Source: Cyanodermella asteris
Taxonomy: Eukaryota; Ascomycota; Lecanoromycetes; Ostropales; Stictidaceae
Reading direction: 5' to 3'
NCBI GenBank assembly: GCA_900618795.1
Contig: UYJD01000004.1
Span: 1-64,000, forward strand
DNA: 64,000 bases
This document shows positions 12,305-23,938 of the stretch, in pieces. Within the stretch, counting starts at the first letter, position 1. Each line of letters opens with the position of its first letter. Both the position numbers and the translations under genes were made by a program. The notes beneath the pieces are model-generated. The model had not been told where the DNA came from. It saw only the letters and a list, made by a program, of their open reading frames with translations, and did not search any database.

Positions 12305-12466
12305 ATGTGTATGCAGTACGTTCACAAGTATGACTGCGGTCATCAAGTCGTCGACAAAGCACCCTGTGCCAGCTCAAGGTCCGGCACCTGCAAGCAAGGG
12401 ACACAGCAGAAAGTCATCCAGCATCCTGGCGAGAAATGCGCCAACAAGTGCGGTGGACGCGGGTAG
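12305..12466 (+). CDS. 53-residue Cys-rich small protein
   Basis: An ATG following TTTTCACC opens a frame of 53 codons ending in TAG. The protein starts MCMQYVHKYDCGHQVVDKAP and has six Cys (residues 2, 11, 21, 29, 45, 49) plus His13, arranged like the paired ligands of a small zinc-binding or disulfide-bonded fold. It has no signal peptide or membrane segment. Short intracellular proteins beginning MCM/MCR with a C-G-H motif, then DKxxCAxS and a C-terminal Cys pair, are, as far as I recall, widespread in Pezizomycotina, and their role is unknown to me. The protein is too short for default gene finders. The long leader suggests regulated translation. Support is the Cys pattern, the start context and the position at the end of the leader. 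Confidence 0.6.
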   Translation: MCMQYVHKYDCGHQVVDKAPCASSRSGTCKQGTQQKVIQHPGEKCANKCGGRG

Positions 12467-15224
12467 GACACATCCTTCCATGCACCCACCTCTGTCCGAC
12501 AAGCGCTGCTCCATGTCTCTACCAGCGCTTGACGGATAAACACTACCGGAGCCGCCGCAGAGCAACTCTGGCGGCATGCGACAAGAATTCGCAGTTGGAA
12601 AGCCCCTCGCGGCTGATGGGATTAGAGACTTACGGGTCATTGGGCGGCATTCTGTGTTTCTAGAAAGCTTTCATGTATTACTACCCCAGCTACAGCTGTA
12701 ATGGGACTGGGAAAGACGGTAGACGAGCAGCAAGCTGCTACGCCTTCATTGGCATATTACCCGGACTCAACCGGCAACAGATCGAGGGACGAACGGACGG
12801 CCGAAATCTTTTCGTGTATCTTCTGGTATAGGAGCTTCAGGGTACAGATACCCCAAGTTGCAATCAGGACTTTGTTATCTGGAAACAAGCGGAGGATGCA
12901 TTTCTATTGATTTTCTCGGCCAAGACTGAAGCAATCTTTCTCATTTGACATTTTGACTGTATTTTTTCTCGCCAGATGACAACTCGCCTACATTTCACTT
13001 TTGACAGTTCCTCAGAACGCACCAAGCCGGCATCGGCATCTGCAAGCACAGGGGGCGTTATCCTCGAGTCTGACAGAAAAAGCAAGAGACCACGGTTGAC
13101 TCGACCATCCAATCGAGCGCCATGCCGCGCCAGAGCCCTATCAAGTGCATGTTTCCTTGCACAACGATGCACAAACGCGCCAGCGCGGCCGTCAATGTTT
13201 CTCCTGCCACGAGGCGCCGAGGACGGTGTCCGCATCGCACAGGAATGACAGTCTATGACAAGAGCCAGGGACTAAGGTAGGGGCGACCGTGCTCCCCATC
13301 ACACTGTTGGCCAAATCCTACGGTCTTGGTGTCCGCAAAGTGTGGAGCAGCCAAACAGCTCTCATCCTGGGCAGACATTCTCCAGATCATGGGAAGGATC
13401 CGCAATGCACGTCAAAACCGTTAGATGAGACCAAGTCGTGAGTGTCCACAGCTGAGCGGCGCCTACAAACCTGTCTTCAGCATCAGAAAGTTACAACTGG
13501 CAAGAAAAGGAAAAACAAAGCTGTCGTCCTCGAGGGTCTTGTGCGCATGTCGCGTGAGCTTCTCACCGTCGCGCAGATCGCGTACGAGGCTTCCACTACC
13601 CGATCCTCGGGTCTGAGCTGGACGAGGGCATGAGCTCTTCTACTTGGCGCAATGCATTAGCCGACAACCGGCGATTACATTGCGCCGGCATTATGCAATA
13701 AAGCTGCAGTAGCTGCGGCATCGGGGCCCTTGCACAAGCGTCTTACGACGTACGCCACAGCCGGATGTCGTGCGACCTGTCAAAACGGCTCGACTGATGG
13801 GATGATTATGTCGCCAATCACCACTTCCTTGGCCCATCTAGACGCCCTTGTGCCGACCCGATAGCAATCTTCTGCCATTATGTGGACGACTTTTGTGTGA
13901 CCAGTGAGTCGAAAACTCAGGCTTGGTGAGTGGTGCGGGGCCTGCAAGACACGATGTAGGAAAATGGACGTTGGTCTTCACTTCTGTGTTACCTGAAACC
14001 CAATACTGCGGCCACAGCGCTGGCAAGACGAGAGCTGGGCAATCCCTTTCGATTCCGAAATTGAGACTGTGATGAGACTGGCAGCCGAACTTTGCCAGGT
14101 GCACGTTGTCGACTGGTCTCGATACTCTTGAAGAGCCAAAATGTTTGTTTACTTCGTAGAGCTAGTAGCCCCAAGGCATCGAACTGGAAGACAACCTCAC
14201 TCCCGCCGTGCACCCACATCCCGCTAGCGCCATCACCAGTGCAGCCAGGGAATCTTTTCAAATCTACCACGTTTATATCTCTTGGTCTGTACCTTGACGA
14301 AGAAAAAAAAAACAGAGAGCAACTCCCAGCCTCACCAGTTCTGTCTGGCCTGGCCATCCTGCATTCCGGCCCAAGATGCCCAGTCGGTCCAAGACAATCA
14401 GCCAACTTTTGGGGTGATTCACCGGGCTTCCGTCCGCAGTTGTCGAGTATACACCATACAAGCCCAAATCAGCCGACCGAACCACCCTCCGTCTTCCCAG
14501 GAGACCGCAGATTCCGAAAGCATTCTCATCCGTCATCTCGGAAGACCCGACCGGACGGGTCACACGCGACACCTTGGGGGGTGGCGGCACTCCAACAGTA
14601 TCCTCTCTGACAGCTTGCAGAAGCTCGACGACAACTTGCCGCTCCGCGGCCCGAGCTCTTTGGGTTTCAGATGTCAAGAAGAAGCTGCATGTGACCTTGT
14701 TCTCCGATGGCCCGTCCCAACAATGCGTCTAGCCGTTTGATGTGTGTCTGGCCGCTGTGCGAGCCGATGTTCTGGCTCCCGGAGCCGTTAACGAGCGTCA
14801 CCTGTGGACAGCTGGAGATTTCTGGGTCGAGGGCACCGGGATATGATATTCGGGAAGGGAGCTGTAGATCTTAGCTCAACTTGTCAAGAAGATTTCCAAC
14901 TTACATGCTGTACCGTCCTGTGCTGACATGACTGGAGGTAGGGCCATGGTTAGCAGAGACTGGTGCAGAAAACGGATCAATGGTTATCGCGCATCTTCCT
15001 CTGAAACGCACGCCTCAGATCGTGAAGTGATTCTTTCATACTCGCATACAAGACTCAGGCAGAGCCAGCTCGCCATATAATCAATGCCGTCAAATCGTTA
15101 CCAGCATAACCACCCTGCGCCACCGCTAAACGAAGATCCGAGACCCACCCAATGTACCTACTGTCGCGAATCATGCAACAGCAAAAATCTCATCAATGCT
15201 CCTCCCATCGCCAGACGCAGTTCT
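12467..15224. other. Gene-poor region
   Basis: About 2.75 kb between the small Cys-rich gene and the 3' end of the kelch/BTB gene. The first few hundred bases are probably the 3' UTR of the former. Remaining open frames are short and composition-driven. I see no RNA gene, repeat or element. Confidence 0.45.
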
Positions 15225-17522
15225 CTAGCCCATGTCCATTCCGTCGTCGTTTTCTTCGTCATCTTCGTCCGCCTCACTGATGCTGGGAACACTGCCTCGA
15301 TTGCTCCTGACACCGGAGCGAGTTGCGCCTCCGTAGCCAAATCGCCCACCGCCTAGACCGCCAAAAATCTCCAGCTCTTCACCGCCCACCACACGGCCCT
15401 CCAGATCGACCACTTCGCAGAGCTCGACCATACACTCTCTGCTGAGTCGCCTGAAGCCTTCACTCCGCACGATGCGACCCCAATGGCACATTGCGAAGCG
15501 GGCGGCCCGGCCCTTGAGCCAATCCTCACCTGCAACACCAGCCCGCTCCCAAACGGTAGCCGCGCTCTCGACGTCGAGCTCACGGCTGAGCCGATGTAAG
15601 CAAAGACAGCGCAGCCTAGGCATATCGTACATGTTGCTCAGTACGAGCATACCGGCGACCTCGCCCAAAGACGGGCAGTAAAATGGATGCTTGGCGATGC
15701 TATCGGTGTAAAGATAATAAAGAAATGCGCGTACAACCGGATACGGCTCAGGGATATGCAGCTTATGGGTGTGAAACTCCGACATATGTGAAGCATACAT
15801 GCGTTGGAAGTGAGGCCACCTCGCCGAGAGTATCAGTCGATGCACGCGGATGGGAGGAGATGTATGGGATACGGTGGCCGAAGAGCTATCGGACCCAGAA
15901 GAATCAGCCGGCTCGGGAGTCGGCGAACCAGACGAATACGAGTCGGGGTCTGCTGTGACCGTAAAGTCACTGCTGTCGTCAGCTGAAGCAGGCAGGTCAA
16001 ACATCTTTGCCAAGTCTGCAGCCGGCCCAGAGAGGTCAGAGTTCGCATTGGCATCTGACGCGGGCATTTTCCCAAAGCCCAAAGGACCCTTGGCAGGCAT
16101 CATCATCGGGTCGTCGCCGAGTAGCCCGTATTTTTTCAGGTCGATAGCAACGACCTCGCTAAGCCATTCTTCAACAGTTCCGGTGCCTGCCTCAGGGTTA
16201 TCGTTGCTGCAGCCGAGCAACCAAGCCTTTGTGCCATCTTCGTTTAGGGTGCAATACTGCCAGCGATAGCCGGGGTCGAAAATTTCAGAGCCCTCGGCGA
16301 GTTTCTGCCAACGAAATGTGTTGAGCTCGAGGGCAGCCAAATGGCACTCGGAGGGTCTGATTGTCCCAGATAGTGTAACAAAGTCCAAGATTGTTCCTGA
16401 GCTGTAGGCGTGAAAGTGAGTTCCACTAGCTGGTGGAGGCACATCTGCGCCCGACCTGAATTTGACAGATGATATTGTCCCTGGTGCGACGGGGCGCTGT
16501 GGTGATGAGACTGTTCGCACCTGAACGCTACTTGAGTTGGCGGTGTAGCCGGTAGCACTGACAGCGGGCGGTGGAACGGGAATCTGATTGATGTCCATGT
16601 TTCGTAGATCCAGCTGTCTCGCCTGCACGCTCGGTCGATCCCGCGCACGAGGAATGTCGGACAGACCGACCGGATCAGATGCATCGCTTCCAACACTCTT
16701 GAAAGTCGGGTTGCTGTTGAGGTCGAGCCAGAAGAGCTCACCTGATCGTCTCATGTCTGGCCCAATACCACCGTGCACCCATATCCGATCGCCCCAAACC
16801 CAAGCGAAGTGGTCAAACCGTCCCACGAATGTCCAAGCTCTTGACCAAGTCCACGTCTTCAAGTCAAGGTAGCAAATGTCGTCGAGTGTGATCGAGGCCT
16901 CGGCTCCGGTCAATCCGCCACAGATGAACATCTTGTTGTCGTGAATCACAGCGGCATGTCGTGCTCGGCCCATGGGTTTAACTCCTCGAATCTCTGGCTG
17001 CGTCCAGCTGGCGGTCTGGATATCGAAGACGACCACATCTTGTAGGTATTCCCGATGCTCGTTCTCACCGCCGAATACGATGAGTTTGTTGCCCTCCCAC
17101 ATACATGCTGTGTGTCCCATGCGTACCCCGGGAATGTCTCCGAAGTTGTCGACAAGCGACCACTCATTAGACTTAAGATCAAGTTTCAGAACATGGTTGT
17201 ACACTGTGAGCATATTCGTCAGTTTTGGAGCCGTGATAGACTGGTGCCGTAGCTGACCTTCATCCGTGAACTGATCGAAACCTCCAAAGGCGTAGATTTG
17301 GTTGTTACCCACATAGTTGACGCTTGCATTGACTAGCACGGCAGGCTTCGCACCACGAGTGCTCCGCACCTGTGGCTTATAGTCCATTGACGCTCTTCTC
17401 GGCTTCTTGGGACTGTTGGAGAGCTGGAAAGTAGTACTTGAGGACCTGTCTGCCGACCGTTGAGCTGATGGACTTGCAGGCACTGCTGCCGACCAGGAAA
17501 GGGTGGGCACTTGGGCTGCCAT
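15225..17522 (-). CDS. Kelch-repeat and BTB protein, Ral2-like
   Basis: Single-exon gene for 765 residues, ATG at 17520-17522 (MAAQVPTLSWSAAVP). Residues about 60-290 form kelch blades, seen as recurring YAFGGF, IVFGGE, FICGGL and WVHGGI strands with paired Trp. A disordered Ser/Pro segment follows. From about residue 555 comes a BTB fold (RVHRLILSARWPHFQRMY, then HIPEPYPVVRAFLYYLYTDS) and a BACK-like helical region. The tail is Gly-rich then acidic. Kelch N-terminal plus BTB C-terminal is the arrangement of fission yeast Ral2, needed for Ras1 activation in mating and polarity, and of its filamentous homologs. Orthology is inferred from domain order and length; a generic Cullin-3 adaptor is the alternative. 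Confidence 0.85.
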   Translation of the reverse strand: MAAQVPTLSWSAAVPASPSAQRSADRSSSTTFQLSNSPKKPRRASMDYKPQVRSTRGAKPAVLVNASVNYVGNNQIYAFGGFDQFTDEGQLRHQSITAPKLTNMLTVYNHVLKLDLKSNEWSLVDNFGDIPGVRMGHTACMWEGNKLIVFGGENEHREYLQDVVVFDIQTASWTQPEIRGVKPMGRARHAAVIHDNKMFICGGLTGAEASITLDDICYLDLKTWTWSRAWTFVGRFDHFAWVWGDRIWVHGGIGPDMRRSGELFWLDLNSNPTFKSVGSDASDPVGLSDIPRARDRPSVQARQLDLRNMDINQIPVPPPAVSATGYTANSSSVQVRTVSSPQRPVAPGTISSVKFRSGADVPPPASGTHFHAYSSGTILDFVTLSGTIRPSECHLAALELNTFRWQKLAEGSEIFDPGYRWQYCTLNEDGTKAWLLGCSNDNPEAGTGTVEEWLSEVVAIDLKKYGLLGDDPMMMPAKGPLGFGKMPASDANANSDLSGPAADLAKMFDLPASADDSSDFTVTADPDSYSSGSPTPEPADSSGSDSSSATVSHTSPPIRVHRLILSARWPHFQRMYASHMSEFHTHKLHIPEPYPVVRAFLYYLYTDSIAKHPFYCPSLGEVAGMLVLSNMYDMPRLRCLCLHRLSRELDVESAATVWERAGVAGEDWLKGRAARFAMCHWGRIVRSEGFRRLSRECMVELCEVVDLEGRVVGGEELEIFGGLGGGRFGYGGATRSGVRSNRGSVPSISEADEDDEENDDGMDMG

Positions 17523-18135
17523 GGTGCGATGCCAGAATCTCTAGTTCAAGTGATTCATGTCCGGGAGCTGGAAGCGATGGAAGTTGGCGAACCTAGTTGA
17601 GATGTGGGAGTTGGTTTGCAGAGCTAAAAGGCAAGATCGATGGAGGCGCCTTCACCATCTGATCGACACTTTTGACCGGCAGGTCTCCAGACGATCCGGG
17701 CGACGACACCATGTCATTGGCTTCGGCCCGCCATCACGTGACAATATGGGCTTGTTTCACCTTTGCACCAGTTGTCGAAGATATGGAATATATCCATTTC
17801 TTGGCTGACTGCTGCTTCACTGCTGAAATCTTATAGCAGATGCGACAATTAGCTTCGGATGTACGTGCTTACTCACAACATGCCATGCGCGGTGGTATTG
17901 GTTTAACGAGCGAGTCTGTGCTACATCTCCAATGTAGCAATCGGTGGAGTAGTATCAAATGTCTTTACCGCCAGAATACAGTCTCCAACGGTGCGCGTGC
18001 ATTTCTGAGTTGTGCGATAACAAAAGAGTGTGTCATGCCTACGGCTTTCTTCGTCGCTGGTCCTCACCTACCATTGACGTCTGCTCCAGATATTCCCCGT
18101 CTTCGTCCCCGTCTTCGGAGGTCATGTTTGAGGGC
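17523..18135. other. Intergenic region
   Basis: Promoter of the kelch/BTB gene and 3' flank of the Trk gene, which lie on the same strand. No gene is supported here. Confidence 0.5.
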
Positions 18136-19905
18136 TCAAACAATCTCATCCTCCGCAGACGAGGCTACTGCTTTCCGCTTCTTTGGTCGCTGTTCCGCTC
18201 CGTCCATCGCGATGTGTCCATGTCCTCTTTCAGTGTCGCGACGTTCGTCTATTTCGGTTGGACCGTCGCCAATCTGGACGGCGTCCGTGCCAGGCATCAT
18301 GACTGCCCTGTCGATGACATCAGGGAGGCCTCGGTGACGACCTCGGATCGCAACAGCGGCCAATATGAGCTTGCTGAGTGCATGCCACCCTCCGCAGAAG
18401 CTATAATTCTGTCCAGGTAGACCGACCGAGATGCCGACCGTGCCGTAGGCGCTCACGACTTCGAAAATGACATTGAAGACGGAGTATACTGCTGGATCAG
18501 CCTCGAATTGGCCCGACTCGATGATCATGATCAAGAAGACGGCGAGCGAGAGGTACCAGAGATCGTGGGCGAGCTGCCTGTTGATGTGCCGAGACAGTGG
18601 TGCTGGCAGGTTGCTATGCAGCATTCGAAGCAGTATCGGTTTGTTTTCCATTGGTGTCTCATTGGTACGTCTTTCGGCATTGGCGTCACCTGGATCGTAG
18701 ACGTTGGTGGTTCTCATGCTCATGGCGACAGGATAGGCGCTCACATACATCATCAGCACATACAGTACAAGTAGTGCGATGTTCAGCTCGGCTATTGGAG
18801 CAACGTAAAATCCTCCAAATCGGACGGCAAAGGCTTGCGCAAGGCCGTCCAAGACGCGAGCGACAGGGGCCAAGTCCGTTACCACTGGGTTGTTCAGATT
18901 CAGGACCTCAAATGCAGCCCAGTCGATAGCGTTGAGAACCGTTACCGTGAGGAGAAGCATCCATGTGGTCTTGGACGGGAAAAGATGAGTGTACACATCT
19001 CGGGGGTTGTCGAGGAGGAACCTAATGGTCTCTTTTTGCTTCGCAAAACGGTTGCCAGGCAGCATTCTCCACATGGTCCACAGAATACCGCGTAGGAAAA
19101 TAGGATAGCAGGTGTTGCCAGCAAGGATCAGCAATCCGACAGTGAGCAGTATATAGGCATCATCCTTAAATGCGACAAGATTGGCATCTTGCAAACTCAT
19201 GCCGCTGTTGTTGAAGGCAGAGGCGCCGAGGAAGATGCCACTCCACCAAGGGTTGAGGCCGTTGCCGTAAGCGGTTTCTGTCCCGACGTTAGTTCACGTC
19301 CAAGACCGGACAAGGCCAGCTCCGTCACAGGCGAACGTACCGGGCGAGTTCACGGCTATCCATGCACCAAGCCCAAAACATCCCAAAACCTGCCAGGTGA
19401 CCAAGTACGTCGGTACGAGCCAATTGAGGATCTTCATGGCTTCATATTCACGCACGAGCCTATCTGCAGAACGGCTCGAAATGTGAGAGGCAGAAGAAGG
19501 GTTGCGCTCGCCCACGCGAACATCCGACAAGTTGTGCAATTCAAGAGATGGTGCTCGACTACCTGCCCCACGTTTGCAAAGTAGCAAGCCACGGAAGCGC
19601 TTTTCGAAGGCTCTTTTCCTCACATAGACAAGAACAGACGAAACGGGTAAGGCAGAGCCAACAATGATCAACAAGAAGAGGATAATCTGTTGGAAAGTGT
19701 TGAGTTCAGACAAGTTCACAGTGTTCAGACCAGCCTCGGTCATTGCTGAGACTGTCATGAACAGATAGTCGACAAAGGCGACCGTCCTGCTGGCTCCCCA
19801 GAAAATGGCGGCAGTGAGCAAGGTGAGACCCAGGAAGTAAGTATAATGGAGAGTCAGGAAATCAATGTGAAGCCAGCGCAAATGCTGGACGGACGGTCGA
19901 TGCAT
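18136..19905 (-). CDS. TrkH/Trk-type potassium transporter
   Basis: Two exons, 19905-19341 and 19277-18136, joined across a 63-nt intron (19278-19340, GTACG...CTAAC...CAG); 568 residues. The splice joins NSP to ETAYGNGLNPWW. Family signatures are the first pore loop (MTVSAMTEAGLNTV), the second (SAFNNSGMSL) and the last (EVVSAYGTVGISVGLPG), followed by IRGRHRGLPDVIDRAV, a typical fungal Trk C-terminal motif. About eight or more membrane helices alternate with P-loops. The cytoplasmic loop after the first repeat is short (about 60 residues) compared with the several-hundred-residue loop of yeast Trk1. Role: high-affinity K+ uptake at the plasma membrane. The ATG at 19903-19905 gives MHRPSVQHLRWLHIDFLTLHY; a small upstream exon is possible but not needed. 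Confidence 0.88.
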
Positions 19906-20782
19906 TTTTGCTGCTGACCGAGGTGGATTGAATGTTAGAGGATAAATCTCATCTCCGGCAAGACTGACAGTATCTTGAATTGCGTGTGGACGCTGCAAGG
20001 AGGGGAGGTCGAAGACGATTTCAAGGAGGGCTCAAGCGCATTCGCGAAGTGTGTAGTCTCTCAAAGGACAGTGTGGGATAGACTACCGAAGGCTTTTTCA
20101 GCAGCCGGTGGCGCGGACGCCGTGTGAGGCCAATCAATATGGCTGCGACCGTAGATGAAGATCAGACATTCGCTTGACAGGCCAAGCATCGCTCGGCGGT
20201 CTGACAACTTGGAGCTCGGAAGCATTGTTCCAGCCTCTCCCTCATGAGGTTATCTCGGGGAGCAGGCCGGGCTTACATGGAGGTGGGCTGGAGTGGCAAT
20301 GGAGGCGGCACGGGTGGATGAGCGAGTCTCGTGGCATCTGGCTGCCTGAAGTCAAGCTTCTTGTTTCCTGCAGGGCAGTAAAGCGCAGTGCGGGACTCGA
20401 ACGCCAGCCTGCTCGATCGCGTAAGCACTACCTATGTACGTCCGTTGCGCGGACATAAAACATGGCGAGCGAGTCTCTGCTCTGATCCGCCAGCCTCTCG
20501 ATACGCTAAACGTGCCATCCTGTCTCCACGGACGTTGTCAAGGTCTGAAGACGTCCTCGCCGTCCTGTCTTCCAGCCCTGGTCTTGGCTCGCGGCACGAA
20601 AGCCTCGCCGGTACTCGTTATACTAGCAAGCGCTGCAGTGTTGTATCTCTTCCTCAGTACTGCAAATGTGCCACTTTGCCTTTGCTTGGCATCGGCCGAT
20701 AACCGTCGGCTAAATCTGGCGCTGATATCACGACTCGTTAAGCCCCATCATCTCCCCCGTCGAACTCACGAAACAGCCCAAC
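19906..20782. promoter_or_regulatory. Divergent promoter region
   Basis: About 880 bases shared by the Trk gene (minus) and the Zn2Cys6 gene (plus). The last 60 bases before 20783 are C-rich on the plus strand. The shared promoter may link the two, but nothing in the sequence proves it. Confidence 0.5.
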
Positions 20783-23179
20783 ATGGCCGAATTGGCAGAT
20801 TCCGGTCGCGACAAACACCAAATAAGCTGCATCAACTGTCGCACCCGCAAGGTCAAGTGTGACAAAGTCCATCCTTGCGGTCCATGCCAGAAGCTGCAGG
20901 TCGATTGTAATTTCAGAGCGAAGAAAGCCCGACCCAAGAAGTCTCTTGTGTCCAAGGCGAAAAGCGGCGACATCAATTCAAGACTCGACAGACTCGATCA
21001 GCTCGTTTCGAAGCTTGGTTCTCTGCAGAATATACAGCTACCGCAGGACGTCAAAAATCTTCTCACCGGCTCGACAAGCGAAGAGCACTCCAGGATTGGC
21101 GAATCCGGTCCCGGTACAGGCAAGACGGCCAAAGAGCCCAGTTTTGGACCAAATGGCATGTTTCCTGGATTACGCAGCGAGTTTTGGATGAATCTGAGCG
21201 ATGAAGTCGACGGTCTAAGACATACCTTGTGCGCTGACTCCGACGAAGACGCATCCGAAAGCTCCGACAGTGAAGACATCGCCTCTCCCTTATCGAGGTC
21301 GACAAACACCGTGTCCACGTCGGCAACTCCATTTTTGTTCGGCGCTGGCGGAGGCGGATCACAGACTCGCCGCCATCCGAATGCTGCCGAGGTCCTTCGC
21401 TTGTCTGAGGCCTACTTCGAAAGGGTGGACACGTTGTTCAAATTTATTCATGCGCCGACTGTCCGAAATCTGATCAGCCAAGTCGTCGCCGAGGGACCAC
21501 GTCCCGAAGTCACCAAGCCCGAGCAGGCACTTCTCTTCTCCATGTATTTTGCTGCTGTGAACTCTCTTAGTGACAAGGAATACGCACTTCTGCAGCAAGA
21601 CCGGCGCTCTGCCTTGATGTATTATAAAAACTGCACAGAATCAGCACTTGCTGATGCCGACCTTCTCTGTACAACAGACCTGGTAACGCTTCAAGCCTTC
21701 GTCATTTACCTCCTAGCATTGCGCTCCATCGACACGAGCCAGGCCACATGGAGCTTGGTAGGGCTGGCGATTCGACTGGCACAAGCATTAGATCTCCATC
21801 GAGAGATTGCCTGCACCAGAATACCTCCTTATCAAGTACAGATGCGACGGCGGCTGTACTGGGTCCTCGGCCTCCTGGACGTCCAAGCATTCCAGGACAG
21901 AGGGCTATCACCACTTTTGCAATCGAGCTCTCCTTCCTTTCCGCAGAAGCCGGCAAACGTGAATGACACCGATTTCGGTCCTGATACGAAAGAGCCTGTT
22001 GCATCCAGATCGACCATGACCCAGATGACCGTTCCCTTGATTTCCGCCATCACAGTCGAGACGGCATTGAGACTAGCGTCCAGACCCAACAACACCTTAC
22101 AACCCGATACGAAGCATGTGGCGGAGATGGTCAAGCAGCTCCACGATAACCTGTGTGAACACATGCAGTACTTTGATATGAGCTTGCCCGTTTGCTGGTT
22201 CACCAAGCTCGTGATGCGCATCGCGATCCTCAAAATCTGGTTGCTCGCGCACATTCCCGTTCACATCAGACTCCGAAAACATGAACCAGAGATCACCAGA
22301 AAGGATGTGATGATATGCTGCATCACCATCATGGAAATGCATAATGACACCCACTCCCACGAGCCCATGAAGCGTTTCGCTTGGTACCACTCCAACTGGC
22401 ACCAATGGCATCCGCTGGCTGTATGTCTAGCCGAGCTCATCAGTGAGCCGACAGGAGAACTTGCAAATCGCGCTTGGGCGGTCGTTAACGCAAGTTTCAA
22501 TCAGTGGAAGAACACGGTCGCCGATGGCAAGCGGGGTGCTCTGTGGCGGCCCATCAAGCGTCTTTACGAAAAGGCAAAACGGGCAAGAATACAGGCGATT
22601 GGTGGCTCCTACAATACGCCCAGCAGTGATGGCGCTTCACCCGGCAACGACCTCGGACTGTCGCAAGACACTTCGTCCGTAGGCGAAGAGCGTCATCGCT
22701 TGCATGACCTAGCCATGCGCCGAGCAGTGGGCATGGGTCCTAGTGAAGTGTCGCCACTACTCTTCTTCAACTCTTCGACCACGCCCGAATCACTTTTGGA
22801 GACGCATTTTCAGTCACAACTAACACCCCCAAACCCTGTAATGGACATGACGGTCTCGACAGAGATGACATCCCCGGATGACTCCATGAATTGGGCGGAC
22901 TGGAACAACTTTCTGCAGGAGAGCTGGGAGACAGGCACCATGGGGGCGGATCTTTACGATGAGGGTCTGATGGACGGGATCTTGAACATGCCTTTCGAGC
23001 TTGCACCGCTGGGCCAGGTCGCGCAGGCCGGTAATGCGCAGCAGAGTATGCAACAAATTGACCAGAATTTTGGCGCAGCACCTGGCTTGACGCCTAGCCA
23101 ACAACTACAAGCGGCAGCAATGTTCGAAAGTCAACGACATCAGGCGGAAAGCAAACCTTGGATGGATCCTAGTTTCTAG
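20783..23179 (+). CDS. Zn(II)2Cys6 transcription factor with fungal-specific TF domain
   Basis: Single-exon gene for 798 residues; ATG at 20783 in the context CCAACATGGCC. The binuclear zinc cluster uses Cys 16, 19, 26, 32, 35 and 42 with the basic loop RTRKVK. A linker and a short coiled coil (SRLDRLDQLVSKLGSLQN) follow, suiting dimeric binding to CGG half-sites. Residues about 195-480 match the fungal_trans middle homology region (for example RSIDTSQATWSLVGLAIRLA and ALDLHRE). The C-terminus is rich in Gln, Met and acidic residues and may be an activation domain. It is divergent from the Trk gene. The pathway controlled cannot be told from sequence. Confidence 0.93.
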   Translation: MAELADSGRDKHQISCINCRTRKVKCDKVHPCGPCQKLQVDCNFRAKKARPKKSLVSKAKSGDINSRLDRLDQLVSKLGSLQNIQLPQDVKNLLTGSTSEEHSRIGESGPGTGKTAKEPSFGPNGMFPGLRSEFWMNLSDEVDGLRHTLCADSDEDASESSDSEDIASPLSRSTNTVSTSATPFLFGAGGGGSQTRRHPNAAEVLRLSEAYFERVDTLFKFIHAPTVRNLISQVVAEGPRPEVTKPEQALLFSMYFAAVNSLSDKEYALLQQDRRSALMYYKNCTESALADADLLCTTDLVTLQAFVIYLLALRSIDTSQATWSLVGLAIRLAQALDLHREIACTRIPPYQVQMRRRLYWVLGLLDVQAFQDRGLSPLLQSSSPSFPQKPANVNDTDFGPDTKEPVASRSTMTQMTVPLISAITVETALRLASRPNNTLQPDTKHVAEMVKQLHDNLCEHMQYFDMSLPVCWFTKLVMRIAILKIWLLAHIPVHIRLRKHEPEITRKDVMICCITIMEMHNDTHSHEPMKRFAWYHSNWHQWHPLAVCLAELISEPTGELANRAWAVVNASFNQWKNTVADGKRGALWRPIKRLYEKAKRARIQAIGGSYNTPSSDGASPGNDLGLSQDTSSVGEERHRLHDLAMRRAVGMGPSEVSPLLFFNSSTTPESLLETHFQSQLTPPNPVMDMTVSTEMTSPDDSMNWADWNNFLQESWETGTMGADLYDEGLMDGILNMPFELAPLGQVAQAGNAQQSMQQIDQNFGAAPGLTPSQQLQAAAMFESQRHQAESKPWMDPSF

Positions 23180-23938
23180 TCACCGCTCGTGTGGAACGAC
23201 CCAAAGATACCCCTCTCTAACTTCACAAATCGTCACTTGTATATGCTTGCACGTCCAAAATAACTAAATTACGTCTCTTAGGACATTTTTGCCTGTGATC
23301 AGATTCGAATTTTCGACCTCACGACTTAACTCCGTCTTCTACTCCTTCAACTAATTTCAACAAATTTGAAGTATTTGTGTAACCTCAGTGTAGATATACG
23401 AAAGGTCATTTGCGACAGCAACTGCATGATGGTCATTGGACCAGTGAATTGTGGAAGCTGAGTCTTTGAAGCGCGTTTGGCTCGGCTCCGAGAAAGACAA
23501 TGATTTATGTCGAAGTAAAATAATGGAGTCCTTGTTCCGTGCTCACAAGTCGGTCTTGAACAGTCTGGCAGCATGGCAAAGTAATCACAGTAGGCATAAA
23601 GGCTCTGCTTACGTTACGGAGCCATTCACGTGTCCTCAAAGCTCGATAATGCAGTTCATCATGCATACGTACGCGATCGATCAGCGTGGTGGATGGCAAA
23701 GTGGCCAGATGTGCCAAGTTTTGGAGCAGGCAGCCCTCACCCAGCCCTGTGCGCTTGCTTTGAAGACACGCACTTCACAAGCACAGCTCGATCGCTGAAT
23801 CTGAACCAGAATCGTATTTGTATCCCTCCCTGCAAGGACACCTTTCCTACCATCAACATCCGCCGATTCCTCGCTTTCGGCTTCACACCACGTGCTTTAA
23901 TCCAAAGCTCATCCATCCCCCGCAACACCATCGTCACC
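23180..23938. other. Intergenic region
   Basis: About 760 bases, AT-leaning in its first third (3' UTR of the TF) and pyrimidine-rich in the last 100 bases (leader of the BAP31-like gene). No other gene is seen. Confidence 0.5.

Noticed and set aside
12976-13248. 90-codon frame preceded by an acceptor-like TTTTTTCTCGCCAG
   Set aside because: No donor or upstream exon in phase could be identified, and the peptide has no features.
14092-14740. Overlapping 130-170-codon frames on both strands
   Set aside because: No recognisable domain in any of them; composition is typical of noncoding GC-rich DNA.
20380-20460. T-loop-like GTTCGAGTCCCGC on the minus strand, possible tRNA
   Set aside because: The flanking bases do not form a T-stem or acceptor stem, and no A-box lies at the right distance.
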